64,000 nucleotides of DNA from UBA4722 sp041690995 (lineage in GTDB: Bacteria > Pseudomonadota > Gammaproteobacteria > DSM-16500), in the NCBI GenBank assembly GCA_041690995.1, contig JBEPVM010000001.1, positions 78,158 through 142,157 of the forward strand. Direction: 5' to 3'. The notes beneath the pieces were generated by a model. It saw only the letters and a list, made by a program, of their open reading frames with translations, was not told the origin of the DNA and made no database searches. The number at the start of each line of letters is the position of its first letter. The stretch's first letter is position 1. The position numbers and the translations under genes are program-made. This document shows positions 26,580 to 35,812 of this stretch, piece by piece.

Positions 26580-28637
26580 ATGTGGTCTGGCCTCTCTAAG
26601 TTAGGAGCATTCGCAAAGCAGGCGGCGGCGGAGAGCGCTGTTTCTCGTGCTTATGAAGCAGGAGAAAAGGCTCTTAACACGGTCGGAAAAATAGAAATAT
26701 TCGAAAAGGATATGTATCCGCCAGGCGGACTAACATCATCACCACAAATTGCAGGCTATGTAGCAGTGGGAGCCATTGGAGCGGCAGGGGCTTTAGCTGG
26801 AGGAGGTCCGCCTGCGGTAGCAACAGCAGTAGCAGGAGGAGTAGGTGCCTTTGCTACAGTAGTAAATAGCGCGGTAAGGGGCGTGGTAACAAAGTTGGTA
26901 AATGAAGGAGAAAATGGCCTGGGAAGGATCAACTTTAAAGCAGCTATTTGTAACTGTGATGTTGAGCGAATTAATAAATTACTTACTGAAAATCCTTACT
27001 TATTAATTTGTATTGTACCTGATGAAAAAACAAAAAAATCTTTTATTGAATTTGTGGTAGATTATCAAGGTTCCTTCCCACAATCATTTCATGCAATTTT
27101 TGTTAACAACCTGCCAGTACTGACTCCATGTTTTTTAGAAAGTTTACGAATAGTTGATGGTAAATTAAATGAGAATAATATTCCTAATATTGTTCGTATC
27201 TTAATGAACTCACCAAAGGTTCTTTTAGAATCTTATCAAGATGAGAGTGGACAGACACTTGTTTTTAATTATGCTGCGGCTGTACTCCAGCACGATGATT
27301 ATTCTCACTTGCTGGAACTTATATTACAAAAATATAAAAAAGTAGCTAAGCCTAAAGTATTTAAAGCATTGATATGGGATTGCTACGATAACTCTGGGGT
27401 GTCGGATAAAGTAAAGAAAGCGTTAGAAAAAATAGCACCAGAGTGGTGGGCGGCAGAGGGTCAAAGAAGAAAAACGGCAGAGGAAGCACCACAGCAAGAG
27501 CTATTTTGCCTACCGCAGATAGAAGAAATCCAAGCAACAAAGAAAGAAGAAAAGGGTAATAGTAGTAATAGTTCGCAGAATATATTCAACGATCTGGTAA
27601 TGCAGAGCGAAAAATTGGTCTCTTTCGAAGAAAAGCGTATAGCAGAAGAAAGAGAATGTAGAAACGCAGTTCTGGAAGAAATGCGAGTACTCCACGAGGC
27701 AGGAAAAAAGCGTATAGAAGAAGAAAAGCGAAAAGAAGCAGAAAGAAAAGCAGATGAAATAAAAGCACAGCGTGAGGTAGAAGCCTCGCGTGAAGAAGCG
27801 GAAAGAAAATGGGAAGAAGAGCAACAACAAGCACGTGAAAAAGCAGCGTTGGAAGAAGAAAGAATACGCGGACTCCAGGAAGCAAAAGAAAAGTGTGCTG
27901 CAGAAAAAAAAGAAAAAGAAGCAGAACAGGAAGCGCAGCGAAAGGCAAAATCAGAACAATCAAAAAAAAACCAGGAAGCAAAAGAAAAAAGACAAGTAGA
28001 ACAAGTAGAAGAAAATAAAGCGGACACAGAGCGTTTTTCTCGTTATTCTCTTCCACTCACTCTCAGTCTTGATACTCAAGAACCACATCGGAACCAACAA
28101 AACTACGGCTCAGGTGGGGATCCTATGGTACCCCCTGAAGCGGAACAAGACAAACCAGGACCAGGTGTGAGCTGTAGCGGTCACACGGAGGATGACTATG
28201 ATGGCTCAGCTACACCTGTCGGTAATCTGAATGAAGTAGATAGCTCTGAGCATAATAATGGTCAGTGGGCGTATTCAATCTTATCGCAACAAGGGGGTAG
28301 CAATAAAGAATTAACCCCTGCTGCCGAGGATACTTTCTCTTCCCTAGCTACTACTGCTGAAGTGAATACTGAACAAGGGCGCGCTACACAAAAACGAACT
28401 TCTTCGATATCTGGTTTCTTGCAAATGGCGTGTTTTTTAACAGGCGGTCTTGCAATGCTTGCTGCGATTGCTTTCCTCGCGTACATTGCAGTCGCAGCAG
28501 GCATCGTGCCTCCAGTGGTTGCTTACGGCGTTGTGGGTGTCAGTATTGCTGCTGTTGGTTTGTTCGGACTCAGAGAAATAAAGCCGTCATTACAGCGTTC
28601 GGCAAGTGAGTTATCTACGGCTGCTTTGCTTGTTTAG
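26580..28637 (+). CDS. Large coiled-coil protein with hydrophobic ends, candidate secreted effector
   Basis: I do not recognise a family in these 685 residues. A Gly/Ala-rich hydrophobic segment (about 58-95) is followed by a globular part to about 300 whose pattern FKAAICNCDVERINKLL recalls a degenerate ankyrin repeat. A long Glu/Lys/Arg-rich coiled coil runs from about 305 to 480, then a low-complexity polar region. Two C-terminal membrane helices lie at about 611-664. The mix of ankyrin-like, coiled-coil and membrane parts is common in Dot/Icm effectors, but no secretion evidence is in the window. Several ORFs on the other strand are only shadows of its poly-Glu codons. Confidence 0.72.
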   Translation: MWSGLSKLGAFAKQAAAESAVSRAYEAGEKALNTVGKIEIFEKDMYPPGGLTSSPQIAGYVAVGAIGAAGALAGGGPPAVATAVAGGVGAFATVVNSAVRGVVTKLVNEGENGLGRINFKAAICNCDVERINKLLTENPYLLICIVPDEKTKKSFIEFVVDYQGSFPQSFHAIFVNNLPVLTPCFLESLRIVDGKLNENNIPNIVRILMNSPKVLLESYQDESGQTLVFNYAAAVLQHDDYSHLLELILQKYKKVAKPKVFKALIWDCYDNSGVSDKVKKALEKIAPEWWAAEGQRRKTAEEAPQQELFCLPQIEEIQATKKEEKGNSSNSSQNIFNDLVMQSEKLVSFEEKRIAEERECRNAVLEEMRVLHEAGKKRIEEEKRKEAERKADEIKAQREVEASREEAERKWEEEQQQAREKAALEEERIRGLQEAKEKCAAEKKEKEAEQEAQRKAKSEQSKKNQEAKEKRQVEQVEENKADTERFSRYSLPLTLSLDTQEPHRNQQNYGSGGDPMVPPEAEQDKPGPGVSCSGHTEDDYDGSATPVGNLNEVDSSEHNNGQWAYSILSQQGGSNKELTPAAEDTFSSLATTAEVNTEQGRATQKRTSSISGFLQMACFLTGGLAMLAAIAFLAYIAVAAGIVPPVVAYGVVGVSIAAVGLFGLREIKPSLQRSASELSTAALLV

Positions 28638-28710
28638 TAAGCAATCAGCTTACAGTATGGTTATCTCTAAGCATAGATTAGTTTCTTTTTAATTATCGGC
28701 ACGGGTGGGT

Positions 28711-28851
28711 TCAATCTTCAGTTTTTAAGAATATGTCTTCCCTATTTTGTTGTTCTGGTTGATCTCTAGTTTCCATAAAATCTTTTGAAAATTTACTAAG
28801 GCTATCCCAGAGCGGTGCCAAAGAATTTGTAGTAGGAGATAAATATGTCAT
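28711..28851 (-). pseudogene. VapB/VagC-type antitoxin, C-terminal remnant
   Basis: A 46-residue open frame just after the ABC gene. It contains LWDSLSKFSKDFMETRDQPE and then QQNREDIF, which matches the C-terminal toxin-binding tail of VapB/VagC antitoxins (W-D-x-x, S-x-DFM-x-x-R-x-QP, Q-x-RE). The N-terminal AbrB-like DNA-binding domain is missing, so this is probably a decayed fragment. A downstream ATG at about 28666 gives only a short frame ending in a stop, perhaps a relic of vapC. The match is by memory of the family pattern. Confidence 0.5.
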
Positions 28852-28854
28852 TAT

Positions 28855-30567
28855 TCAAACCTCGTATGCTTCAAGATTAATTTCTTCATCATGATACCTA
28901 TCCACGCTTGGACGATGCCCAATGCTCACCACTGAGCAATTCGGCAATTTATTTTTTAATAACGTATACATTTGTTTTTCGTGTGGCAGATCCATTGCTG
29001 AGGTGCTTTCGTCTAAAAATACCCAGTCAGGTTGTTGAAGTATGACACGGATGAAGGCGATACGCTGTAGCTCTCCAGGCGATAAGTGTTCTGTCCAATG
29101 CGTCACTTGTTGCAGTTGACTGGTTAATTGTGGCAGATCAACTGCTTGTAATAATGTGATTAATAGCTCATCTGAAGCAGGAGTGATTTTATCTGGGAAT
29201 AGTAAAGCATCCCGTAATGTTCCTAAAGGCATGTACGTTGTTTGTGGTAAAAACATGATTGATTTTTTATTGGTTGGCAATGAAATTTCACCTGATCCAT
29301 ACGGCCAGATACCTGCCAGCATACGCACGAATGTGCTTTTACCAAGACCCGAGTGTCCTTTGACAACGTAATTTTTTCCATGAATAAGTGTTTGATTGAT
29401 ATTTTCTAATAATTTTTTTCCCTTCGGTGTTTTAATAATGATATTTTTTGCGATAATTTTATTTTCTGTATTTTTTGAAAAAACAAATTGATTGTGTTGT
29501 ACTCTATTTTTTTCTATTTCATCCATATGATTTAAAAAACTGAGCAATCGACGCATCACTGCTTGCCATTCTGCGATTCCAGCATATGAATTGACAATAA
29601 AAGAAAAAGCATCCTGGATGCGGGAGAATGCCGATAATGCCTGCATTAAACCGCCTAGCTTAAATACTTTATTGAAGTAATTGGGTAGTGCAACGACTAA
29701 TGGCAAAATAACGGAAATTTGATTGTACCCCGCCGTAAACCATAATAATAATTTTTGCCGTAAAATAATAGCGTACCAGTTTTCGAGTACGCCTGAAAAA
29801 ATTTTATTTAAAATAGTCTTTTGGTTTTTTTCACCGCGATAAAGTGCGACATGCTCTGCGTGCGAGCGTACATCAATGGCTGCAAAACGGAAGTTAGCTT
29901 CGCGACGTTGTTGTTCAAAATTGAGAGAAATGAGAGGGCGCCCAATTTTGAAAGTCAGTAACGTGCCTATAGAGGCATAGATAATGCTCACCCATACTAA
30001 ATAACCTGGAATATGCCATGTACCAAAGCGACCTAATGGTAGGATTAAATAACCTGATAATTTCCATAATACGTAAATGAAAGCGACAATCGTTGTCAGA
30101 GCATTGATTAAACCGATCGCTAAACTCAATGAGGAGGCAACTAAACTGCCAATATCTTCTTGAATACGTTGATCAGGGTTATCGGTATGTTCATCAAAAT
30201 TTTCCAGATAATAATAGCCGCGTTTTGAAAACCAGCGATGCATAAATTGCTCTGTTAGCCATCGACGCCAACGTAAGGCTAAAAATTGTTGTATGTAATA
30301 CCGATAGACAGAGACAATAATACTGACTGCGGCTAAAAACATAAAAATGACGAGCAAATCATAAGCGGCATGTTTGTTATAATCTTGCAGGGCATCGTAA
30401 AAATAGTTGTACCATGTAGTGAGTAACACTTCGAGGCCGACAAGAAAAATTGTCATGAGTAATACAGTGAGGAGTAGTGTGTAGGCAAAAACGCGTTGTG
30501 TTGATTGCCAGTAAATCTTGATGAGCCCCCAGCCAGTATAGGGGCGTGCTTCTAATTGTCGATCCAT
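28855..30567 (-). CDS. ABC transporter with fused SbmA/BacA-like membrane domain and ATPase (YddA-like)
   Basis: A 570-residue half-transporter. The N-terminal 330 residues form an SbmA/BacA-like domain with about six helices and the segment RWRRWLTEQFMHRW. The C-terminal ATPase has Walker A GHSGLGKS, signature LSPGELQR and Walker B WVFLDESTSAMD. Fused members of this family include YddA and mycobacterial cobalamin/antimicrobial-peptide importers; the substrate here cannot be read. A vapB remnant lies directly downstream. It is divergent from the OmpA-like lipoprotein gene. Confidence 0.88.
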   Translation of the reverse strand: MDRQLEARPYTGWGLIKIYWQSTQRVFAYTLLLTVLLMTIFLVGLEVLLTTWYNYFYDALQDYNKHAAYDLLVIFMFLAAVSIIVSVYRYYIQQFLALRWRRWLTEQFMHRWFSKRGYYYLENFDEHTDNPDQRIQEDIGSLVASSLSLAIGLINALTTIVAFIYVLWKLSGYLILPLGRFGTWHIPGYLVWVSIIYASIGTLLTFKIGRPLISLNFEQQRREANFRFAAIDVRSHAEHVALYRGEKNQKTILNKIFSGVLENWYAIILRQKLLLWFTAGYNQISVILPLVVALPNYFNKVFKLGGLMQALSAFSRIQDAFSFIVNSYAGIAEWQAVMRRLLSFLNHMDEIEKNRVQHNQFVFSKNTENKIIAKNIIIKTPKGKKLLENINQTLIHGKNYVVKGHSGLGKSTFVRMLAGIWPYGSGEISLPTNKKSIMFLPQTTYMPLGTLRDALLFPDKITPASDELLITLLQAVDLPQLTSQLQQVTHWTEHLSPGELQRIAFIRVILQQPDWVFLDESTSAMDLPHEKQMYTLLKNKLPNCSVVSIGHRPSVDRYHDEEINLEAYEV

Positions 30568-30658
30568 GTACCTTAATTCCCATTCATTGGTAAAACATCA
30601 TAGCATAATGCTTCATTGGCAATGTATAATCTTGTATGGTCGCTGGATAGGAAATCGC

Positions 30659-31393
30659 ATGACTTACAAATTTAATTTATTACAGATATGTTCTCTTTTG
30701 CTGAGTTTGAGCGCTTGTAGCTATAATCCTGCGAATGGGAGTGATCATTTAACCGGCAGCGCTTTGGGTACGGGCGTTGGAGCTATCGCTGGCGGTGGAA
30801 CCGCAGCATTGCTCGGCGTATCGTCCAAGCCGGTGCTGGGGGTCGCGGCGCTAGCAGGCGCAGGAATAGGTTATTACTTTACAACCCTGCGTTTTGATTC
30901 TGCAGGAATTATACAAGCGGGTGGACAAGTCTATACGCAGGGTGAGTATGCAACAATTGAGATTTCCTCTGATAAATTATTTGATACGAATTCTTCTGAA
31001 TTATTGCCTCAAGCTGAGCCTATTTTAAAAAGTATTGCTGCTGTATTAAATCGTTATCCTTGTCATAATATTATGATTTCTGGCAATACCAGTGGTTTTG
31101 GCTCTTCGCGCTTTGAACGAAAATTATCAGAAGATCGTGCGCGTCAAGTCGGCGCATTTTTATGGGTGAACGGCATTTCTGGGTTCAAACCACAGAGCTT
31201 GGATTCGCGTAAGCTGACTTATGTGGGTTATGGAAATTATTTTCCTGTGGCTAATAACCTGAGTAACGCGGGTATACGCGCTAATAGTCGCATTCAAGTT
31301 ACTGCTTATCCTACTAAAGATCAATTGCTGATGAATAAAAAACAAATGGCATTTAATAATATCGGTGATCTTAACGAACCTCATTTTAAATAA
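30659..31393 (+). CDS. OmpA-family lipoprotein with glycine zipper
   Basis: The start at 30659 is chosen because AGGA lies 6 bases upstream and a lipoprotein signal follows at once, with lipobox LSAC. A more upstream in-frame start at 30566 overlaps the divergent ABC gene. The 244 residues contain a glycine-zipper segment (about 30-70) and a C-terminal OmpA/MotB peptidoglycan-binding domain, with the pattern SEDRARQVGAFLWVNG and NSRIQV. It should sit in the outer membrane and bind the cell wall. A relation to the Dot/Icm protein IcmN/DotK is possible but I cannot support it from this sequence alone. Confidence 0.8.
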   Translation: MTYKFNLLQICSLLLSLSACSYNPANGSDHLTGSALGTGVGAIAGGGTAALLGVSSKPVLGVAALAGAGIGYYFTTLRFDSAGIIQAGGQVYTQGEYATIEISSDKLFDTNSSELLPQAEPILKSIAAVLNRYPCHNIMISGNTSGFGSSRFERKLSEDRARQVGAFLWVNGISGFKPQSLDSRKLTYVGYGNYFPVANNLSNAGIRANSRIQVTAYPTKDQLLMNKKQMAFNNIGDLNEPHFK

Positions 31394-31539
31394 GACGCTT
31401 CAGTTTTATCAACCCATCTGCGATTTTATAATAAGAATTAGAGATACTGGTAAATGATCGTGTGTATTGACCATCTTCTTTTGTGATTAAAAAAGTTATT
31501 ATTTTTGCCATATTGCTCTTCATTTTTTATAGTGTCTAA

Positions 31540-32565
31540 TTATTGCAGTATTATCTTGTTAAGCAGATAGCCACCACCTATTAACCAGCCAAACAAAAAT
31601 ATCGAAAGATAAAGTGGCTTTAATCCGATTTGTTTGACTTTTGTCAGATTAGTTTCAATGCCCAAGGCTGCCATGGCTAGTGTTAGTAAGAAAGTGTCGA
31701 TTTGGTTAATGACATTGACTATTATGCCTGGCAGAAAATTTAATGAATTAAATCCTACGATGCCAATAAAAATTACGGCAAACCAGGGAATAGTGTCAGA
31801 TATTTTATATTGTCGTTTTTGTTTTGTGGCGCGTGATAGCCAAACACTCAGTATAATGAGTGCTGGTGCGAGTAACAGCACGCGTGTCATTTTTACAATC
31901 ACTGCGATGCTGCCAGTCTGAGTGTTTATTTGTGATCCTGCAACGAGAACCTGCGCAACTTCATGAATAGTCGCACCCGTGAAGATTGCATAATGGGTAT
32001 TATCAAAGCCAAACCAGCCAGCGTGTTGCATAAAGGGATATAAAAACATAGCAGTGGTGCCAAATATGACCACACTGATGATAGCAATAGTGGCTTTATA
32101 TGGCTCGCTTTTTAGCACACCTTCAGTTGCTAAAACGGCTGCTGCGCCACAGATAGCTGCTCCACTGCTGATAAGAATGGACGTATCGCGATCGAGTTTA
32201 AATAATTTTATTCCTGCCCATGTGCCAATCATGAGAGTCAAGCTGACGATACATAGATCGAGCATAAAGCCATCCAACCCTATGCCAATCACTTGTTGAA
32301 ATGTTAGGCGGAAGCCATAAAGAATAACAGCAAGTCGCAGAATGCGTTTGGCAATGAACTGAATTCCAGGTATCCATTCGTGAGGTAAATGTTGACGCAG
32401 AGTGCTGCCATAAACCATGCCCACCACTATTGCAATGACTAATGGACTAAAGCCTTTTTCAGCAATCCAGTGCAAACCTGCTAGATAATAGCTGAAGAAC
32501 GCAAGTAAGCAGATAAAAAAAATGCTGTTAAAGGTATGAGGGCGGGTGGCTTTTTGAAAGGGCAT
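31540..32565 (-). CDS. yeiH: YeiH-family putative sulfate exporter (UPF0324)
   Basis: A 341-residue polytopic membrane protein with about ten helices and the family patterns RLAVILYGFRLTFQQV, SSGAAICGAAAVLATEG and FTGATIHEVAQVLVAG. Members are annotated as putative sulfate exporters, with little direct proof. It is 12 bases downstream of waaC on the same strand, so it may be the last gene of the waa unit. The length is normal. Confidence 0.88.
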   Translation of the reverse strand: MPFQKATRPHTFNSIFFICLLAFFSYYLAGLHWIAEKGFSPLVIAIVVGMVYGSTLRQHLPHEWIPGIQFIAKRILRLAVILYGFRLTFQQVIGIGLDGFMLDLCIVSLTLMIGTWAGIKLFKLDRDTSILISSGAAICGAAAVLATEGVLKSEPYKATIAIISVVIFGTTAMFLYPFMQHAGWFGFDNTHYAIFTGATIHEVAQVLVAGSQINTQTGSIAVIVKMTRVLLLAPALIILSVWLSRATKQKRQYKISDTIPWFAVIFIGIVGFNSLNFLPGIIVNVINQIDTFLLTLAMAALGIETNLTKVKQIGLKPLYLSIFLFGWLIGGGYLLNKIILQ

Positions 32566-32577
32566 TTGATTTATACC

Positions 32578-33615
32578 TCATAATACCAATGCAGCAAGCT
32601 TTTCCCAAACAAGCGTGGGAGGAAGCATCGAGAAACAAGGTGGGCTGATGAGATAGGATTCTTTATCTTCTCCGCGATACGTACATTCTCGGCTTAAACA
32701 AGGAGCGCAGGAAAATTTTGCGGTTAAATGTGTTTGCGATTGACCGAGTGCGCCTGTGAGTATTGGATTGGTGGGGCCATATAATGAAATCGTTGGGATA
32801 TTTAATGCAGCTGCTAAATGTCCTAAGCCTGTATCCACAGCAACGATTGCTTTAGCACTTGCCAGCACATTTGCTATGCCAACTAAATCGAGTTTTGGTA
32901 ACACTTCCGCATGCGAACAAACTGATGCAATACGAATGGCGCGTTCGTGTTCTGCTGCATTCCCCCAAGGTAATTTAACGAGTAAGCCTTGTTCATTGGC
33001 TTTTTGGGCAAGCGTCATCCAATACTCTTCTGGCCAATGTTTCGTGGGCCAAGTAGTGCCATGTAAAAAAACGAGATAATTTTCAGAAGAGTGTGATTGC
33101 TGAAAGTGTTGTCGTTCAATGCCATAATCTGGCATTGTGGTGGGCAAAGGATACTGCAGTGCCTGGCTAAATAAATCACGCACTCGTGTGACCGCATGTT
33201 CTTCTTTGATTTTTGCGGTTGTGAATGAACGATGATAAAAAAGCGCTGCCAATGGATCGCGCGCAGCGCTGAAACTAAAACCACAGCGTTTGCCGCGTGC
33301 ATTTAATCCGAGCCATGCGCTTTTTAATAAGCCTTGTGCGTCAATGATTAAATCGTATTGTTTTTCTCGCAATAATTGGCGAAACGCTTGCCATTCTTGC
33401 CATGTTTTTTTTGAAAAAATATTTTTGCGCCAGCGACGTAATGCGACAGGAATGACTTGATTGACGAGGGGGTGCCAGCGAGGAATTTCTGCAAAATTTT
33501 GTTCTACGACCCAATCAAATGAAACAATAGGTAAGGCACGGCCTGCATCTGTTAATGCGGGAAGTGTGTGTATGACATCACCCATGGAAGAGGTTTTGAT
33601 GATAAGGACGCGCAT
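32578..33615 (-). CDS. waaC: LPS heptosyltransferase I
   Basis: Adds the first L,D-heptose to Kdo in LPS inner-core synthesis at the cytoplasmic face of the inner membrane. The 345-residue GT9 protein begins with VLIIKTSSMGDVIHTLPAL, diagnostic of WaaC, and the C-terminal nucleotide-sugar region has AVDTGLGHLAAAL and SLYGPTNP. It is separated from waaF by a single base, so the two heptosyltransferases are co-transcribed. Confidence 0.93.
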   Translation of the reverse strand: MRVLIIKTSSMGDVIHTLPALTDAGRALPIVSFDWVVEQNFAEIPRWHPLVNQVIPVALRRWRKNIFSKKTWQEWQAFRQLLREKQYDLIIDAQGLLKSAWLGLNARGKRCGFSFSAARDPLAALFYHRSFTTAKIKEEHAVTRVRDLFSQALQYPLPTTMPDYGIERQHFQQSHSSENYLVFLHGTTWPTKHWPEEYWMTLAQKANEQGLLVKLPWGNAAEHERAIRIASVCSHAEVLPKLDLVGIANVLASAKAIVAVDTGLGHLAAALNIPTISLYGPTNPILTGALGQSQTHLTAKFSCAPCLSRECTYRGEDKESYLISPPCFSMLPPTLVWEKLAALVL

Positions 33616-33616
33616 T

Positions 33617-34633
33617 TTAAGTTTCCAGTGCTGACATAGCGTTAAGAACCATAGCGGGGTTTAATTCACGCATGCATCGGTGATGTTGTAAGGGGCAGGT
33701 ACGCTGAAAACAAGGCTGGCACTCGAGTTGTAGCGTTAGAATTTTAGCTTTTTTATGTAACGGGGGTGTAAAAGAAGCGCTTGTAGGCCCATACACAGCG
33801 ACCAAGGGTTTTTGTAATGCTGCGCCGATGTGCATTAAGCCTGAATCATTACTCACAATAACCGTTGCTAATGCTAATAAATCTATAGCTTCTTCTAATG
33901 TTGTTTTTCCTGCTAAATTGATTGCGCGTTGTTGTGTTGCTTGTTTAATGCGTTCAGCACCCGCATTGTCTTTAGGTGATCCAAAAATCCAAACATGCCA
34001 GCCTTCATTTAATTTCGCATTGGCGATGTCAGCATAATATTCTTCAGGCCATTGTTTTGCAGGACCAAATTCAGCGCCTGGGCATAATGCCAGTACGGGC
34101 TTTTCTGGATAAATTAATTGATGATTTTTGAGTGCCGTTAATTGAGATGGCTGGGAGATATGTAATTCAGGTACAGGATAGTCGCTGGGTAATGTTTCAC
34201 CGGGTTCTAATCCGAGTGCCATAAAGCGTTCAATCATCAAAGGATATTGAGTTTTATTTAAGTGACGTATGTCATTCAGGACAAAATAGCGCATTTCTCC
34301 GCGCCAACCTGTACGGCGTGGAATGTTAGCCCACCAAAGTGCTAAAGCTGATTTAAAAGAATTGGGTAGGACAATCGCCTGGTCATAGTGATTCAATCGC
34401 AATTGCTTACCCAGGTTATAGCGCTTGCGTAAACCTAATTCTCCATGGGTCGTCGGTATAACAATAGACGAAGATATTTCTGGCATGCGTGCTGTGAGTG
34501 GTAAGCTCCAGGCAGGACCTAATACGTCAATCACTCTATGGGGGTCACGTTGTTTTAATAATTTAAAGAGACATTGTGCCATGACCATGTCGCCGACCCA
34601 GGCGGGCCCCACAATAAGAATTTTTTTATTCAT
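33617..34633 (-). CDS. waaF: LPS heptosyltransferase II
   Basis: Adds the second heptose to the LPS inner core. It is a 338-residue GT9 protein with N-terminal ILIVGPAWVGDMVMAQ, central LCPGAEFGPAKQWP and C-terminal SNDSGLMHIGAAL and VYGPTS, all typical of WaaF. The start overlaps the stop of the upstream zinc-finger gene by 8 bases, and waaC follows one base later. Confidence 0.95.
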   Translation of the reverse strand: MNKKILIVGPAWVGDMVMAQCLFKLLKQRDPHRVIDVLGPAWSLPLTARMPEISSSIVIPTTHGELGLRKRYNLGKQLRLNHYDQAIVLPNSFKSALALWWANIPRRTGWRGEMRYFVLNDIRHLNKTQYPLMIERFMALGLEPGETLPSDYPVPELHISQPSQLTALKNHQLIYPEKPVLALCPGAEFGPAKQWPEEYYADIANAKLNEGWHVWIFGSPKDNAGAERIKQATQQRAINLAGKTTLEEAIDLLALATVIVSNDSGLMHIGAALQKPLVAVYGPTSASFTPPLHKKAKILTLQLECQPCFQRTCPLQHHRCMRELNPAMVLNAMSALET

Positions 34634-34802
34634 CGTTTAAAATAAACTCCGTACCACAATAAGGACAGGTTGCACGCCCGTTATCTGTTTCAATGGGTAA
34701 ATACACGCGTGGATGTGCATTCCAAAGCGTCATCTTTGGTAAAGGACAGGCCAAAGGCAAGTCTTTTTTTGTGATTTGATAGGATGACTTTGTTTGTTCC
34801 AT
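34626..34802 (-). CDS. Zinc-finger domain-containing small protein (CHCC type)
   Basis: A 58-residue protein recovered from reading the gap before waaF. It has C19 and the C-terminal pair CPYCG (46-49) preceded by HPRVYLPI, which matches the short CHCC zinc-finger proteins related to the mitochondrial complex I subunit NDUFS6. The start ATG is at 34802 and the stop overlaps the waaF ATG by 8 bases, which argues strongly for a real, coupled gene. In many proteobacteria this small gene lies next to LPS heptosyltransferase or amino-acid transaminase genes. Its role is unknown. Confidence 0.85.
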   Translation of the reverse strand: MEQTKSSYQITKKDLPLACPLPKMTLWNAHPRVYLPIETDNGRATCPYCGTEFILNDE

Positions 34803-34852
34803 GCTTATCCATTGCTCATATTAAATTGCGACAAGTATAATCTTATTTCTTC

Positions 34853-35794
34853 TTAGACTCTACTATTGAGTAAGTTTGAAATGCCATCTGCTAATTTTAT
34901 TGTATAGTTAAATTGTAATTGTTTGTCTGTCTGAGTAGTGCTGGCATAAGACATTGGAATATCCCCCGTTCGTGGCGATGTCAATTGGATTTCTGCCGGG
35001 TAGCTTCCTGCGTTTTCAATATAACTAGTTAAATTTATTAATGTTTCTGAGACGCCTGTTGCTATATTTAAAGTGCCGCAATAATCATTTTGTATGGCTA
35101 GCCAATTCGCTCTTGCCACATCGAACACATGAATAAAATCTCTGGATTGTGTTCCATCTCCAAAAATTAAAATAGGTTCTTTCTTTTGATAATTCGCTAT
35201 AAATTTAGAAATCACGCCTGAGTAAGGTGAGCTAGGTATTTGGCGTGGCCCATAAACATTGAAATAACGTAATCCTAAGCTTTTTACACCAAACAGTTGT
35301 GCATATAAATGCGCATAACGCTCATTGTTTGCTTTTTCGAGCGCATAAGGGGATAGCACTGTCAGGGGTAAAGGTAATTCATCTGAGCAAGGGAGGGTTG
35401 CTTCAGCACCGTAGACAGCAGCACTGGAAGCATAGATTAAACGAATATCTTTTTTATTTTTTTCCTGTGTTTTTCGAATAGCTTGTAGTACATGCAGGAA
35501 TCCTTGTGTATTGATTTGCAATGATTGAATAGGGTCTGTTATGGATTGTTGTACAGAGGGCAACGCGGCTAAATGTAATACCGCATCACACTGAGCGATT
35601 TCGGTTTCGAGTATTTTATAATTTAATATATCTGCTTGCACAAAACGAAGATTCGGGTGAAATAAATTAAGATGCGTTAATTTTCCTGTGACAAGATTAT
35701 CGAATACAACAACTTGAACGCCTTGTTGTAAAAAGAAATCGGCTGTGTGCGAACCAATAAAACCAGCGCCGCCTGTGATGAGTATGGATTTCAT
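34853..35794 (-). CDS. NAD-dependent sugar-nucleotide epimerase (GalE/WbpP-like)
   Basis: An extended short-chain dehydrogenase of 313 residues. The NAD-binding TGGAGFIGSH is at 7-16, the catalytic Tyr-x-x-x-Lys is in YALEKANNE, and LRYFNVYGPRQ is the sugar-nucleotide-binding segment. UDP-hexose or UDP-N-acetylhexosamine 4-epimerase activity is most likely; the substrate is uncertain. It feeds surface polysaccharide or LPS synthesis, in keeping with the waa genes next to it. A 44-base near-copy of its 5' end occurs at 36244-36287. Confidence 0.88.
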   Translation of the reverse strand: MKSILITGGAGFIGSHTADFFLQQGVQVVVFDNLVTGKLTHLNLFHPNLRFVQADILNYKILETEIAQCDAVLHLAALPSVQQSITDPIQSLQINTQGFLHVLQAIRKTQEKNKKDIRLIYASSAAVYGAEATLPCSDELPLPLTVLSPYALEKANNERYAHLYAQLFGVKSLGLRYFNVYGPRQIPSSPYSGVISKFIANYQKKEPILIFGDGTQSRDFIHVFDVARANWLAIQNDYCGTLNIATGVSETLINLTSYIENAGSYPAEIQLTSPRTGDIPMSYASTTQTDKQLQFNYTIKLADGISNLLNSRV

Positions 35795-35812
35795 TTGTTA
35801 ATGCTTATATTT

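Noticed and set aside
27461..28056. Three long minus-strand open frames rich in Phe, Leu and Ser
   Set aside because: They are shadows of the Glu/Lys-rich coiled-coil codons of the plus-strand gene; no ribosome site or plausible protein.
30659..31393. Naming the OmpA-like lipoprotein IcmN/DotK
   Set aside because: Lipobox plus OmpA domain is shared by many lipoproteins, and no other Dot/Icm gene is near.
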